Below are positions 33,073 to 41,779 of a stretch of DNA of 43,849 bases, one piece after another. Made by a program: the position numbers and the translations under genes. The notes beneath the pieces are model-generated. The model had not been told where the DNA came from. It was given only the letters and a program-made list of their open reading frames with translations, and did not search any database. How positions within the stretch are numbered: the stretch's first letter is position 1; the number at the start of each line of letters is the position of its first letter. Source of the DNA: JAKZSU01 sp047517485 (GTDB lineage: Bacteria > Pseudomonadota > Alphaproteobacteria > UBA7887); the NCBI GenBank assembly GCA_047517485.1, contig JAKZSU010000041.1, forward strand, positions 1 through 43,849. The letters are read 5' to 3'.

Positions 33073-33825
33073 ATGATTCTCGCCTGCCCGAGCTGTGACG
33101 CGCGGTTTTCCGTACCCGACGAGGCACTTTTGCCCGACGGGCGGACAGTCCGTTGCAGTTCCTGCGCCCATCAATGGTTCGCCGAAAGCGCGGCCGACGA
33201 GGCGCCCGCGCCCGCCGATCCCGAGCACGAGATCGAACAAGTCTTCGCCGAGTCGGAAGCCGACGAAGGGGACGCGACCGAAACCGTCGAGGCATCGGCG
33301 GCGACTCTGGTGGCCGCGCGACGCGTGGCGCGCAGCGATCAGCGCCAGACGGGCGCCTGGATGGGATGGACCGCGCTCGCCAGCGTGATCGCCGTCATCC
33401 TCGCCAGCTCGGTGCTGCTCGCCGACACGATTTCCGAGTTGTGGCCGCCCGCCAAGCGCCTCTACGCGATGGTCAATCTGCCGCTCGCCGGCCCCGCCGC
33501 GGGGCTCGACATCCAGAATATCAAGGCCCATTTCGAGGACGGCGCGGATGGTCCGATGCTGATCATCGAAGGCGATATCGTCAATATGTCGGGGGCGGTA
33601 AAATCGGTTCCCATGGTGCGCGTCTCGCTCAACGACGAATCGCGTAACGAGCTGACACAATGGGTGTTCGCGGCGACCGACTTCAATCTCATACCGAGTG
33701 AAATCGTCGCTTTCCGAACCAGTCACCAAGCACCGCCCGAAGCCACCGTATTCGCGGCCCTGGGATTCTCCAGCGATCCACCGCCCGGCGAAGACGCGGC
33801 GGAATTGCCGGACGAGACCGAGTAA
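33073..33825 (+). CDS. MJ0042-type zinc-ribbon membrane protein (DUF3426-like)
   Basis: A 250-residue protein with an N-terminal zinc ribbon, Cys5-x2-Cys8 and Cys28-x2-Cys31 (CPSC and CSSC), then an acidic linker (residues 40-80). One transmembrane helix follows near 94-118 and then a periplasmic beta domain of the DUF3426 type (LIIEGDIVNMSG). The zinc ribbon is on the cytoplasmic side. Homologues sit next to ftsE in alphaproteobacteria; the function is not defined. It ends 6 bp from the opposed secreted-protein gene. Confidence 0.9.
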   Translation: MILACPSCDARFSVPDEALLPDGRTVRCSSCAHQWFAESAADEAPAPADPEHEIEQVFAESEADEGDATETVEASAATLVAARRVARSDQRQTGAWMGWTALASVIAVILASSVLLADTISELWPPAKRLYAMVNLPLAGPAAGLDIQNIKAHFEDGADGPMLIIEGDIVNMSGAVKSVPMVRVSLNDESRNELTQWVFAATDFNLIPSEIVAFRTSHQAPPEATVFAALGFSSDPPPGEDAAELPDETE

Positions 33826-33831
33826 GCGCGG

Positions 33832-34302
33832 CTAGCTAGGCGTCCGCAATTCGGTCGGTTTGCATTCGCCGATCCGTTCGGTGGTCAGCACGGGCACCTT
33901 GCCGACCTCGTAATAGTGCTCATAGCGCACCGAGTAGTGGCCATCGTCCCGCGAAATCGACGCTTTTTCAAAGAGCAAACCCTCCAACGGCTCGTGGACG
34001 AGTTCCTCGCTCGAATCGCGCAGGACATAGGTCTGCGCCGAGATACCATAAATGCCCTCCCACGCCGCGCCGTTTTCGCTGAAGCGATCGCCGGCGGGAT
34101 CGATGGTTATCACCGTCGCACCCGGGATCTCGTACAGATTCTGACCGCGATAATAATACACCGTCCTATAAGTGCATTCGAGGGAATAGGCGTCGCCGGC
34201 CGCGGCGGGTCCGATCGATGCACCGATCCCGCATCCGATGAGGAACAGCCCCAACGACAGCGTCCGCGGTATTGTCAGATCCAGTAACATGGCGCCGGGC
34301 AT
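33832..34302 (-). CDS. secreted hypothetical protein
   Basis: Not recognised. About 156 residues, with a signal peptide ending near AAAGDAYS (an ATG at 34290 is an alternative start). The mature domain has SLECTYRTVYYYRG at its start and RIGECKPTEL at its end, whose two Cys could pair across a small beta-rich fold. It starts 11 bp after the stop of the DUF4175 gene and is probably co-transcribed with it. No enzymatic motif is visible. Confidence 0.7.
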   Translation of the reverse strand: MPGAMLLDLTIPRTLSLGLFLIGCGIGASIGPAAAGDAYSLECTYRTVYYYRGQNLYEIPGATVITIDPAGDRFSENGAAWEGIYGISAQTYVLRDSSEELVHEPLEGLLFEKASISRDDGHYSVRYEHYYEVGKVPVLTTERIGECKPTELRTPS

Positions 34303-34313
34303 GGGACGAGGCC

Positions 34314-36797
34314 CTAGAACCAGCGCAGCAGGCGATCGATGTAGTCGCGCTCGGCTTCCGGGCGCTCGCGCTCGCCGGCGCGCTTGTAGAGTTCCTCGAG
34401 GATTTCGCGGCTGCGCTGGATGTCGGATTCTTTCGGGACTCCGACATAGCCGGCGGGGTCGCGGCCTTCGCCCGGCGGCATCCGCCCGAGCGGATCGCGC
34501 CGTTCGTCGGCGGAGCGCGATTGACGGCCCTGCCCGCGTTGGTCGTTCGGCTGGTCGGTGGCCATCTGGTTGATCAGATCCTCGGCGCCCTGCTGCATCA
34601 GCTGCAGCGCTTCCGCCTGCGGGTTCACCGCGCGATCCGGGCGACCCTGCGCCAAATCGTCGCGGGCATCGCGCATCTTACGCTCGGCGCGCCCCATCGC
34701 CTCGGGGATATCCGCGCCGCGTTCGCCGATTTGGCGCATCACCTCGCCGAGCTTGCGGCGGATTTGCTCCTGGCGATCGGCTTCGGCCTGGTCGTCGCGC
34801 GGCTGCATCGGTTCGGCGTCGTCGGGGGACGCCTGGGCCTTTTCGAAGGTGTCGTCGAGCAGCTCTTCTTGACTGTTCATGATGTCTTCGAGATCCATCA
34901 TCAGCGGCTCGCCGCCGTTGGCGTTGGACTGCGAGTTCGGCCGCGCCGTCATGTTCTCGAGCATCTCCTGGAGCTGATCGAGCATTTGCTGGGCTTGGTC
35001 GCGCGCCCCCGACATCGCCAACTGTTCGGCTTCGTTCAACATTTGCTGCAGATCGTTCTGCACGTTGGAAAGATTTTCGTCTTCGAAAGTCTCGCTGCCA
35101 CCGTCCTCGAGCGCCGACTCGTTCTCCTGGTTCTCCCGCATGAGTTCGAGAAAATTCTCCATCGCCGCCCGAACGTCATCGATCAGATCGAGCAATTCCT
35201 CCGGCGGGATATCGGAGGCCAGGGCTTCCTGCAATCGCTCCTGGGCTTCGCGCAAGACCCGCTCGGCAAGCGCCAGATCGCCATCCTCGAGCGACAAGGC
35301 GACATCCCACAACAGGTCGAACACCGACTGCAAATCGTCCTTGCCCTCGACGAACCGCAACCGCGCGAACGCCATGCGCAACCCGAGATAGGCGATGAAA
35401 TTCTCGTCCATCTGATCGGGGTACTGCAGCAAATTGCCCAGCGACTTGCGAACCGGAAGGACCAGAGAATTGTCGAGCGCGAGCCGCCGCCTCTGCTCGA
35501 TGATCGCCATCGCCATCGGGTGCTTGAACTCGCGGTGCGGCAGAACCATCGGAAACCGCACCGGCGGGTTGCTGACTTGTCCGGCGGTATCGGTGGCGAC
35601 CAAGGTCAATACAACCGGCATCCCGGCCCACGGGTGCGCGGTCAGATCGTGATAGCTCGACTCGGAGGCTTCGAGCGGCGCGAACCCGGGCAACGCGAGA
35701 TCGAGCACGATGGGATCGGCGTCGTCCTCGGTACCGCCGCGATCGAAGCGCGCATTTATCCGGTCCAGACCGAAATCGTCGCTCGCCTCGTAAGTCAGGC
35801 GCAGCACCGCGTTTTGGGTCTTTTCCGGCGCCGTGCCGAGGCCGATTTCGGGCAACATGTCGGGAACCACCACGATCTGCCAGCTCCCGAGATGCCGCCG
35901 CCCCTGACTCGCTTCGAGTTCGACGTTCGAGGCAAGCGGCATTTCGAAAGTGAAGTTGGTCGCATCGGCGACCACGAACGGCGTCTGTTCCTCGCCCTGG
36001 GTGACGATTGGTGTGCCCTCACCGCCATGAACCCGGGCCAATAGCCTACTGCCGGCGACAACGATGACGGCTTCCGGCCTCAAGGCGTCCGCGCCGTCTT
36101 GCGTCGCAACCGAGACAGTTCCCGCGACATCGGTGAGAAACACCGGTGCCAGGCCGGTATAGTCCGGCTGCTCGATCCACGCGGTAATCTGACCCGGCGC
36201 GGTCTTCACGGCGTGGGTGAAATTCGGATCCAGACCCGCGGTCACCCGCGACCAGGCGTCACCGCCCGCTCCCGCCACACCGATTACCAATAACAGCACG
36301 ATCACCGCGCCGATGGCGTGCGGATCGCGCGCCGCCAACGCCGGCGCCGGCCAACTGACCCGCAAGCGATCGAGCAGACGCGCCATGCGGCGCACGTGCG
36401 CGCGCCACAAAAGGCCCCCGCCGCCGTCCCTGCCCGACACCGCCGGGGCATCGAGCGTCGCCGTCAGTGGCCGGTGATCGACATCGCTGTCGCGCTCCAA
36501 GCGGCGGATCGCCGCGTCATCGTCGGGCAGCGAAAAGCCGTCTCGGCTCCGCCACAGCGCCGCGCACAGGGCGACCAGAAAGCCGACAAGAAACAGGCCA
36601 TGCAGCCAGCCAGCCATCAGCGACCACAGGTCGAACAGACTGATCATCACATAGCAGCCGATCACCGCCAGCGCCGGCATCAGCGCCGGCCAGGCGCGTT
36701 CCCAAGACAGCGCCGCGCGGCTGAGCGCGACTTGACGGCGCAACCGCCACGCCAATCCCTTGGTCACCTTGGTGGTCTCGTCCGCATGTTTTCTCAT
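34314..36797 (-). CDS. TIGR02302/DUF4175-family membrane protein
   Basis: An 827-residue protein. N-terminal helices lie near 36-56, 62-84 and 165-182, followed by a large extracytoplasmic beta region. The C-terminal third (from about residue 500) is Gln/Glu-rich and almost certainly helical, with runs such as LQQMLNEAEQLAMSGARDQA and the closing ERDYIDRLLRWF. The family is found in alphaproteobacteria next to lysA and argH and is of unknown function. It follows lysA by 12 bp and is the fourth gene of the argH-lptM-lysA unit. Confidence 0.88.
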   Translation of the reverse strand: MRKHADETTKVTKGLAWRLRRQVALSRAALSWERAWPALMPALAVIGCYVMISLFDLWSLMAGWLHGLFLVGFLVALCAALWRSRDGFSLPDDDAAIRRLERDSDVDHRPLTATLDAPAVSGRDGGGGLLWRAHVRRMARLLDRLRVSWPAPALAARDPHAIGAVIVLLLVIGVAGAGGDAWSRVTAGLDPNFTHAVKTAPGQITAWIEQPDYTGLAPVFLTDVAGTVSVATQDGADALRPEAVIVVAGSRLLARVHGGEGTPIVTQGEEQTPFVVADATNFTFEMPLASNVELEASQGRRHLGSWQIVVVPDMLPEIGLGTAPEKTQNAVLRLTYEASDDFGLDRINARFDRGGTEDDADPIVLDLALPGFAPLEASESSYHDLTAHPWAGMPVVLTLVATDTAGQVSNPPVRFPMVLPHREFKHPMAMAIIEQRRRLALDNSLVLPVRKSLGNLLQYPDQMDENFIAYLGLRMAFARLRFVEGKDDLQSVFDLLWDVALSLEDGDLALAERVLREAQERLQEALASDIPPEELLDLIDDVRAAMENFLELMRENQENESALEDGGSETFEDENLSNVQNDLQQMLNEAEQLAMSGARDQAQQMLDQLQEMLENMTARPNSQSNANGGEPLMMDLEDIMNSQEELLDDTFEKAQASPDDAEPMQPRDDQAEADRQEQIRRKLGEVMRQIGERGADIPEAMGRAERKMRDARDDLAQGRPDRAVNPQAEALQLMQQGAEDLINQMATDQPNDQRGQGRQSRSADERRDPLGRMPPGEGRDPAGYVGVPKESDIQRSREILEELYKRAGERERPEAERDYIDRLLRWF

Positions 36798-36809
36798 CGG
36801 CGTGGTCCG

Positions 36810-38105
36810 CTACTCCGCAAGCTCGTTGGCCGTCGCGTTCGCGTCTTGCAACCAATTGGGTATCCGGTCCGCTGCCAACAGTGTCTCATAGTTGGGCCGG
36901 GGACGCACCACGGCAAACCGATCACCGTCGACCAGCACCTCGGGAACCAACAATCTACTATTGTAGGACGATGCCATCACCGCGCCATAGGCACCGGCCG
37001 AGCGAAACGCCACCAGATCACCGGACGCCAACGGCGGCATCGGCCGATCGACGGCGAATGTGTCGGTGCTCTCGCAAATCGGGCCCACCAAATCGACCGG
37101 CGCGAGCGGCGCGCCCGCCGCCGGCTCGCGCACCGGAACGACGATATGCGACGCGCCATAGAGCGCCGGCCGGATCAGATCGTTCATCGCCGAGTCGAGA
37201 ATCACGATGCGGCGATCCTCGGTATCCTTCACGTAGACCACGGTTGAGATCAGCAGACCCGCGTTACCGGCGATCACCCGCCCGGGCTCAAGCACGATCC
37301 GACACTCGAGATCCTTGGTCAGCGCGAACACCAGCCGCGCATAAGCGTCGGGCCCGGGCGGGGTCTCCGCGCCATAGGGGATGCCGAGGCCGCCGCCGAG
37401 GTCGAGCCGTTCAATAGCATGGCCCTCGGCGCGCAGGCTATGGACCAGTTCGATCGCCCGCTCGAAGGCCTGACGCAACGGTTCGAGATCGGTGAGTTGC
37501 GAGCCGATGTGGATATCGACCCCGTCGACTTGCAGCCCGGGCAGCGCGGCGGCGCGGCGGTAAAGCAGCGGCGCATCGGCAATCGCCACACCGAACTTAT
37601 CAAACTTGCGCCCGGTCGAAATCTTATCGTGGGTACCGGCGGCGACATCGGGATTGACCCGCAGCGCCACCCGCGCGGTCACCCCGGTCTCAGTGGCCAC
37701 CGCCGACAGCGCCTCGAGCTCGGGCGCGGACTCGACGTTGAAGTGGACGATGCCATGGGCAAGCGCGTAGGCCATTTCGTCGCGGGTCTTGCCGACGCCG
37801 GAAAATACCACCCGCTCGGGCGCCACCCCGGCGGCCAGCGCGCGCCGCCCCTCGCCCTCGGAGACCACGTCGGCCCCGGCGCCGAGCCGCGCCAAGGTGG
37901 CGATCACCGCCAAGTTCGAATTTGCCTTGACCGAATAGGCGATCAAAACGTCGCGGCCGGTAAAGGCGCTTTCGAGCACGCGATAATGGCGCGTCAAGGT
38001 CGCCGTCGAATAGCAATAGAACGGCGTGCCGACTTCGGCGGCGATCTCCGGAATCGCCACTGTCTCGGCGCACAAGGCGCCGTCTCGATAGTCGAAATGG
38101 TCCAT
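36810..38105 (-). CDS. lysA: diaminopimelate decarboxylase
   Basis: A 431-residue PLP enzyme converting meso-diaminopimelate to lysine. The PLP Lys60 is in AYSVKANSN; the Gly-rich phosphate-binding stretch LDLGGGLGIPYG and the specificity helix region EPGRVIAGNAG follow. The active-site Cys is in GPICESTDTF. The N-terminus FDYRDGALCAETV is normal. The start is ATG at 38105, 4 bp after lptM; the frame remains open upstream as a shadow of lptM and argH. Confidence 0.96.
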   Translation of the reverse strand: MDHFDYRDGALCAETVAIPEIAAEVGTPFYCYSTATLTRHYRVLESAFTGRDVLIAYSVKANSNLAVIATLARLGAGADVVSEGEGRRALAAGVAPERVVFSGVGKTRDEMAYALAHGIVHFNVESAPELEALSAVATETGVTARVALRVNPDVAAGTHDKISTGRKFDKFGVAIADAPLLYRRAAALPGLQVDGVDIHIGSQLTDLEPLRQAFERAIELVHSLRAEGHAIERLDLGGGLGIPYGAETPPGPDAYARLVFALTKDLECRIVLEPGRVIAGNAGLLISTVVYVKDTEDRRIVILDSAMNDLIRPALYGASHIVVPVREPAAGAPLAPVDLVGPICESTDTFAVDRPMPPLASGDLVAFRSAGAYGAVMASSYNSRLLVPEVLVDGDRFAVVRPRPNYETLLAADRIPNWLQDANATANELAE

Positions 38106-38109
38106 CGCG

Positions 38110-38223
38110 TCAGGAGTCCCCCGACTCGCGCTCTTCGTCGTCGCTCGGCGGCCGTACCGGTCCCTTGCGGCCACACCCGGCCAGGCTCGCCAACAGGGCG
38201 AGGATCAGAAATCGTCGCGTCAT
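38110..38223 (-). CDS. lptM: LptM (YifL)-like small lipoprotein
   Basis: A 37-residue lipoprotein: hydrophobic signal, lipobox LAGC with Cys17 as the lipidated residue, then GRKGP and a short Pro- and acidic-rich tail. The CGxKGP opening after the lipobox is diagnostic of LptM, which assists LptD/LptE assembly in enterobacteria. Its ATG overlaps the argH stop as ATGA, and lysA begins 4 bp downstream. The argH-lptM-lysA order is usual for this group. Confidence 0.9.
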   Translation of the reverse strand: MTRRFLILALLASLAGCGRKGPVRPPSDDEERESGDS

Positions 38224-39656
38224 TGGCCGCGCTCCCTTGCTCGTGCGATAGCCGCGCGCACCTGATCGGGCGCGGTCCCGCCGTGACTGGTGCGACTGGC
38301 GACCGATTGATCGACAGTGAGAGCGGCACGCGCCGCCTCGGTGATCCGCGGCTCGACCGCCCGCATGTCTTCGAGCGGCAACGCGCCGAGATCGCACTCC
38401 GCGTCCTCAGCCGCCTTGACCAAGCGCCCGGTCACGTGATGCGCCTCGCGGAACGGCATGCCGAGTTCGCGCACCAGCCAGTCCGCGAGGTCGGTCGCGG
38501 TGGCAAAGCCGGCGCCCGCCATCGCCCGCATACGGCCCTCGTCAATCGTCATGTCGGCGATCATGCCGGTCATCGCGCCGAGGCATAAAGAAAGGTTATC
38601 GAGCGCATCGAAGGCCGGCTCCTTGTCTTCCTGCATGTCCTTCGAATAGGCCAGCGGCAGCCCCTTCATCACCGTCGCCAAGGTGGTGAACGCCGCCAAC
38701 ACCCGACCGGTTTTCGCCCGCACCAGTTCCGCCGCGTCCGGATTGCGCTTTTGCGGCATGATCGAAGAGCCGGTGGTGAACGCGTCCGATAAGCGAACGA
38801 AGCCGAAGCCGGCCGACGACCACACCACCAGTTCCTCGGCCAACCGCGACAGGTGCAGCGCGCACAGGCTCGCCGCCGCCAGGGTCTCGAGCGCGAAATC
38901 ACGATCGGACACCGAATCCAGCGAATTTTCCGTCGGCCGGTCGAACCCGAGCGCCGCCGCGGTCTGCTCGCGGTCGATGGGGAACGACGTGCCGGCGAGC
39001 GCGGCGGCGCCGAGCGGGCTTTCGTTGAGCCGCGCGCGCGCGTCCCTGAAACGGCCGCGGTCGCGGTCGATCATCTCGACATAGGCCATCAGATGATGCC
39101 CGAGGGTGACCGGTTGCGCCGGTTGGAGATGGGTGAAGCCCGGCATCACCGTCGCCGCGTGCTCTTCGGCGCGGGTCAGCAGCGCGTCGCGCAGGCCCCC
39201 GAGCTCACCATCGATACGATCGACCGCGTCGCGGACCCAGAGCTTGAAATCGGTCGCCACCTGGTCGTTGCGCGAGCGCGCGGTGTGCAGGCGTTTGCCA
39301 GCGTCGCCGATCAACTGGGTCAGCCGCGCCTCGATATTCATATGCACGTCCTCGAGCGCCGGATCGAAGGTGAAATCCCCGGACGCGATTTCCCGCTCGA
39401 CCTGATCGAGGCCACCGAGAATCGCCTCGCCGTCGGCGGCGTCGAGAATCCCTTGCGCGACCAGCATCCGGCAATGGGCGCGCGAGCCGGCAAGATCCTG
39501 CGCCGCGAGCCGCTGATCGAAATCGACCGAGGCATTGATCCGCGCCATGATCTCGGCGGGACCTGAGTCGAAATGCGCGCCCCACATCGCCCGCCCCTCT
39601 CGAGGCCCGGCGACGCCCGCTTGATCGTTCTCGGACGCCTTGGTCTTGCGGCTCAT
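38220..39656 (-). CDS. argH: argininosuccinate lyase
   Basis: A 478-residue cytosolic enzyme splitting argininosuccinate to arginine and fumarate. The fumarase/aspartase-superfamily signature is GSSIMPQKRNPD with the catalytic Ser loop; other conserved blocks are HTARSRNDQVATDF and TVMPGFTHLQPAQP. About 22 residues precede the usual WGAHFDSGP start, rich in charged residues. The ATG at 39656 is supported by GGAG 8 bp upstream. Heads the argH-lptM-lysA-DUF4175 unit, divergent from the TlpA-like gene. Confidence 0.96.
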   Translation of the reverse strand: MSRKTKASENDQAGVAGPREGRAMWGAHFDSGPAEIMARINASVDFDQRLAAQDLAGSRAHCRMLVAQGILDAADGEAILGGLDQVEREIASGDFTFDPALEDVHMNIEARLTQLIGDAGKRLHTARSRNDQVATDFKLWVRDAVDRIDGELGGLRDALLTRAEEHAATVMPGFTHLQPAQPVTLGHHLMAYVEMIDRDRGRFRDARARLNESPLGAAALAGTSFPIDREQTAAALGFDRPTENSLDSVSDRDFALETLAAASLCALHLSRLAEELVVWSSAGFGFVRLSDAFTTGSSIMPQKRNPDAAELVRAKTGRVLAAFTTLATVMKGLPLAYSKDMQEDKEPAFDALDNLSLCLGAMTGMIADMTIDEGRMRAMAGAGFATATDLADWLVRELGMPFREAHHVTGRLVKAAEDAECDLGALPLEDMRAVEPRITEAARAALTVDQSVASRTSHGGTAPDQVRAAIARARERGQ

Positions 39657-39737
39657 GCTTCGTCTCCGACTTGCGGTCTTGCGCGGGCCCTGCGGATCGT
39701 GTTCGGATCGGCTCACCGGGGATAGGAGTTGCCATCC

Positions 39738-40319
39738 ATGTCAGCGAGTCGAGCCGTGCGCATTGGCGCCGCCCTGGTGGTGGTCGCGGCGGTCATTGTC
39801 GTCGTCTCGACGCGTCATTCAAGCCCCCCGTCGCCGCAGTCGGCCGAGGACGCCCGTCCGTCCGCCGAACAGCTGCCGTTTACCTGGCACGACGAACCCC
39901 GCGATATACCCGACCTGGTGTTTATCGCCAAGGACGGTTCCCCCGTGCCGATCGGCGACTTCCGTGGCCGCACCCTGTTGATCAATCTCTGGGCGACCTG
40001 GTGCGCGCCGTGTCTCCGCGAAATGCCGATGCTCGACCGGCTCGCCCTTGCCACCGCCGGTCCCGGCTTCGAAATCATCGCCTTGAACCAGGATCGCGGC
40101 GGCCTCGAGGCGGCGCTGCCGTATTGGCGGGAGCACGGCTTCACCGGCCTCTCACTCTATCTCGACGACGGACTAATATCCGGTCGCGCGCTCGCCGCGA
40201 CCGGCCTGCCGCTGACGGTGTTTGTCGATGCCGAAGGCCGCGAGTTAGCCCGCCTCGAAGGTATCGCCGAATGGGACCATCCGGACGTGATCGCCTATTT
40301 CAGCGCGTTTACCAATTAA
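39738..40319 (+). CDS. TlpA-like thiol-disulfide oxidoreductase
   Basis: A 193-residue membrane-anchored thioredoxin-fold protein facing the periplasm. It has an N-terminal helix (about residues 8-24) and a redox motif WATWCAPCLREMPML with Cys-Ala-Pro-Cys. The cis-Pro segment is TGLPLTVFVD. TlpA proteins reduce partners in cytochrome oxidase maturation. Divergent from argH, an arrangement seen in many alphaproteobacteria. GGAG lies about 10 bp before the ATG at 39738. Its TAA overlaps the opposed GST stop in TTAA. Confidence 0.93.
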   Translation: MSASRAVRIGAALVVVAAVIVVVSTRHSSPPSPQSAEDARPSAEQLPFTWHDEPRDIPDLVFIAKDGSPVPIGDFRGRTLLINLWATWCAPCLREMPMLDRLALATAGPGFEIIALNQDRGGLEAALPYWREHGFTGLSLYLDDGLISGRALAATGLPLTVFVDAEGRELARLEGIAEWDHPDVIAYFSAFTN

Positions 40320-40945
40320 GACTGCATACTAGGACGCGCGGAAACGCGGTCGTACCAGGCCTTGAGGTTGGTCTGAGACTCCTCGGGCGCCAGTTTCGAC
40401 CACGCCGCGAATCCGACCAATACGAAGCCGGATATATCGGCGACGGAGAATGAATCCCCGGCAATATAATCCCGTCCGTCCAAGGCTTTATCGAGATAAT
40501 CGAAGAATTTGGTTACGCGTTTGCGGCCGCGCTCCGCGAGTTCGGGAATCTGCGGATATATGTCCGGGCCAGCCACTGCCCGGTTCTCGAACGCCGGTTC
40601 GAAATTGCGGAACGCCTCGCCGGCCGGGGTCATGCCGTTGAGCTCGACCCGGCGCTGCCACATTTCGATCCGTGCAATTTCTTCCGGCGTCGTTCCCATC
40701 AACGGCGGATCGGGCTGCACCGCTTCGAAATAGCGACAGATCGCCATCGACTCGGATATGTGGGTGCCGTCATCGAGTTCGAGCACCGGCACCGTGCCGA
40801 GCGCGTTGATGGCGAGAAATTCGGCTCCGATATTCTGCTTCTGGCGCAGATCGATCTCCTCGACCGGAACCTCGATTCCCTTCTCGGCGAGAAAAATATT
40901 CACCCGGCGCGGGTTTGGCGCGATCGCATAATCGTAGAGTTTCAT
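40316..40945 (-). CDS. glutathione S-transferase family protein
   Basis: A 209-residue protein with a thioredoxin-like N-terminal domain (MKLYDYAIAPNPRRVNIFL), the cis-Pro LGTVPVLELDDG, the glutathione-binding HISESMAICRYFE, and a helical C-terminal domain with YIAGDSFSVADISGFVLV. Ser in the N-terminal active site is not evident (APNPRRV), so catalytic class is uncertain. GGGGAG lies 5 bp before the ATG. It starts 24 bp after thrH and is likely co-transcribed with it. Confidence 0.88.
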   Translation of the reverse strand: MKLYDYAIAPNPRRVNIFLAEKGIEVPVEEIDLRQKQNIGAEFLAINALGTVPVLELDDGTHISESMAICRYFEAVQPDPPLMGTTPEEIARIEMWQRRVELNGMTPAGEAFRNFEPAFENRAVAGPDIYPQIPELAERGRKRVTKFFDYLDKALDGRDYIAGDSFSVADISGFVLVGFAAWSKLAPEESQTNLKAWYDRVSARPSMQS

Positions 40946-40969
40946 TTTTCTCTCCCCTTGGGATTGGTC

Positions 40970-41611
40970 TCAACCGGTCAAGCCGACCGCGGGCTCCGGC
41001 GCCACGCGCCCGGCGAGTACGTCGACAAAAATCTCGTTCAGCTCGGCATACTCTCGACATACCGGATAGGCGGGAAATTCTCGCATCACATTATCCGGCG
41101 GGCGAAACAGCACCCCGGTCTCGGCCTGGGCCAGCATGGCGGTGTCGTTATACGAATCACCGACCGCCAAAACCTTGAAATTGAGCCTCTGAAAGGCCTC
41201 GACCGCGCGCCGCTTGGCATCGCGCTGGCGCAACGTATAGCCGGCGATTGTGCCGTCCTCCGCGACCTCGAGGCGATGGCACAACAGCATCGGATGGCCG
41301 AGTTGCGCCATTAGCGGGCCGGCGAGTTCGTAGAACGTATCGGACAGGATCGCCACCTGGCAGCGGGTGCGTACCCAATCGAGAAATTCACGCGCGCCGT
41401 CGAGCGGGCGAAGGTCGCCGACCACCGATTGCAGGTCGCGCGCGTTCAAGCCGTGCACGCGCAGCAGGCCGAGGCGCAACTCCATCAGCTCGTCATAGTC
41501 GGCGATATCGCGGGTGGTGGCGCGCAGAGCGTCGATCCCGGTACGCTCGGCCAGGCCGATCCAGATTTCCGGAACCAGGACCCCCTCGAGGTCGAAACAG
41601 GCAATATGCAC
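40970..41611 (-). CDS. thrH: ThrH-type phosphoserine phosphatase / homoserine phosphotransferase
   Basis: A 213-residue HAD-superfamily enzyme. It opens HIACFDLEGVLVPEIW, where the second acid of the usual DxD motif is Glu, a feature of ThrH. The helix TGIDALRATTRDIADYDELM, the ILSDTFYE motif with catalytic Ser, a Lys in LNFKV and the GDSYNDTAM metal motif follow the Pseudomonas ThrH sequence closely. Known ThrH dephosphorylates phosphoserine and transfers phosphate to homoserine. GGGGAGG lies 9 bp before the ATG. Confidence 0.93.
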   Translation of the reverse strand: MHIACFDLEGVLVPEIWIGLAERTGIDALRATTRDIADYDELMELRLGLLRVHGLNARDLQSVVGDLRPLDGAREFLDWVRTRCQVAILSDTFYELAGPLMAQLGHPMLLCHRLEVAEDGTIAGYTLRQRDAKRRAVEAFQRLNFKVLAVGDSYNDTAMLAQAETGVLFRPPDNVMREFPAYPVCREYAELNEIFVDVLAGRVAPEPAVGLTG

Positions 41612-41690
41612 GCTGGCCTCCCCACCAATCGCGGCTCGCGGTGTTTCTAGAGCACTTTCCGGCTTTGCGAAACCACGGGCATCAAGCGGG

Positions 41691-41730
41691 TTAAAAAATA
41701 ACGGCGGCCAGGACTGTGTCCCGACCGCCG
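41691..41730 (-). terminator. rho-independent terminator of the protease pseudogene
   Basis: On the minus strand a stem built from CGGCGG and CCGCCG (41702-41707, 41725-41730) with an inner GGAC/GTCC pairing is followed directly by TTATTTTTT (41691-41699). This is the one textbook intrinsic terminator I see in the window. Confidence 0.8.
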
Positions 41731-41745
41731 GATGCGGAATCTGTG

Positions 41746-41765
41746 GGCGCGTCGGCCGACGCGCC
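41746..41765. repeat. 20-bp perfect palindrome
   Basis: GGCGCGTCGG and CCGACGCGCC abut with no spacer, just after the last codons of the protease remnant and 15 bp before the terminator hairpin. It has no T-run of its own and could be a protein-binding site, or simply part of the read-through region. Confidence 0.6.
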
Positions 41766-41779
41766 GCGTTTCTGGCCGC

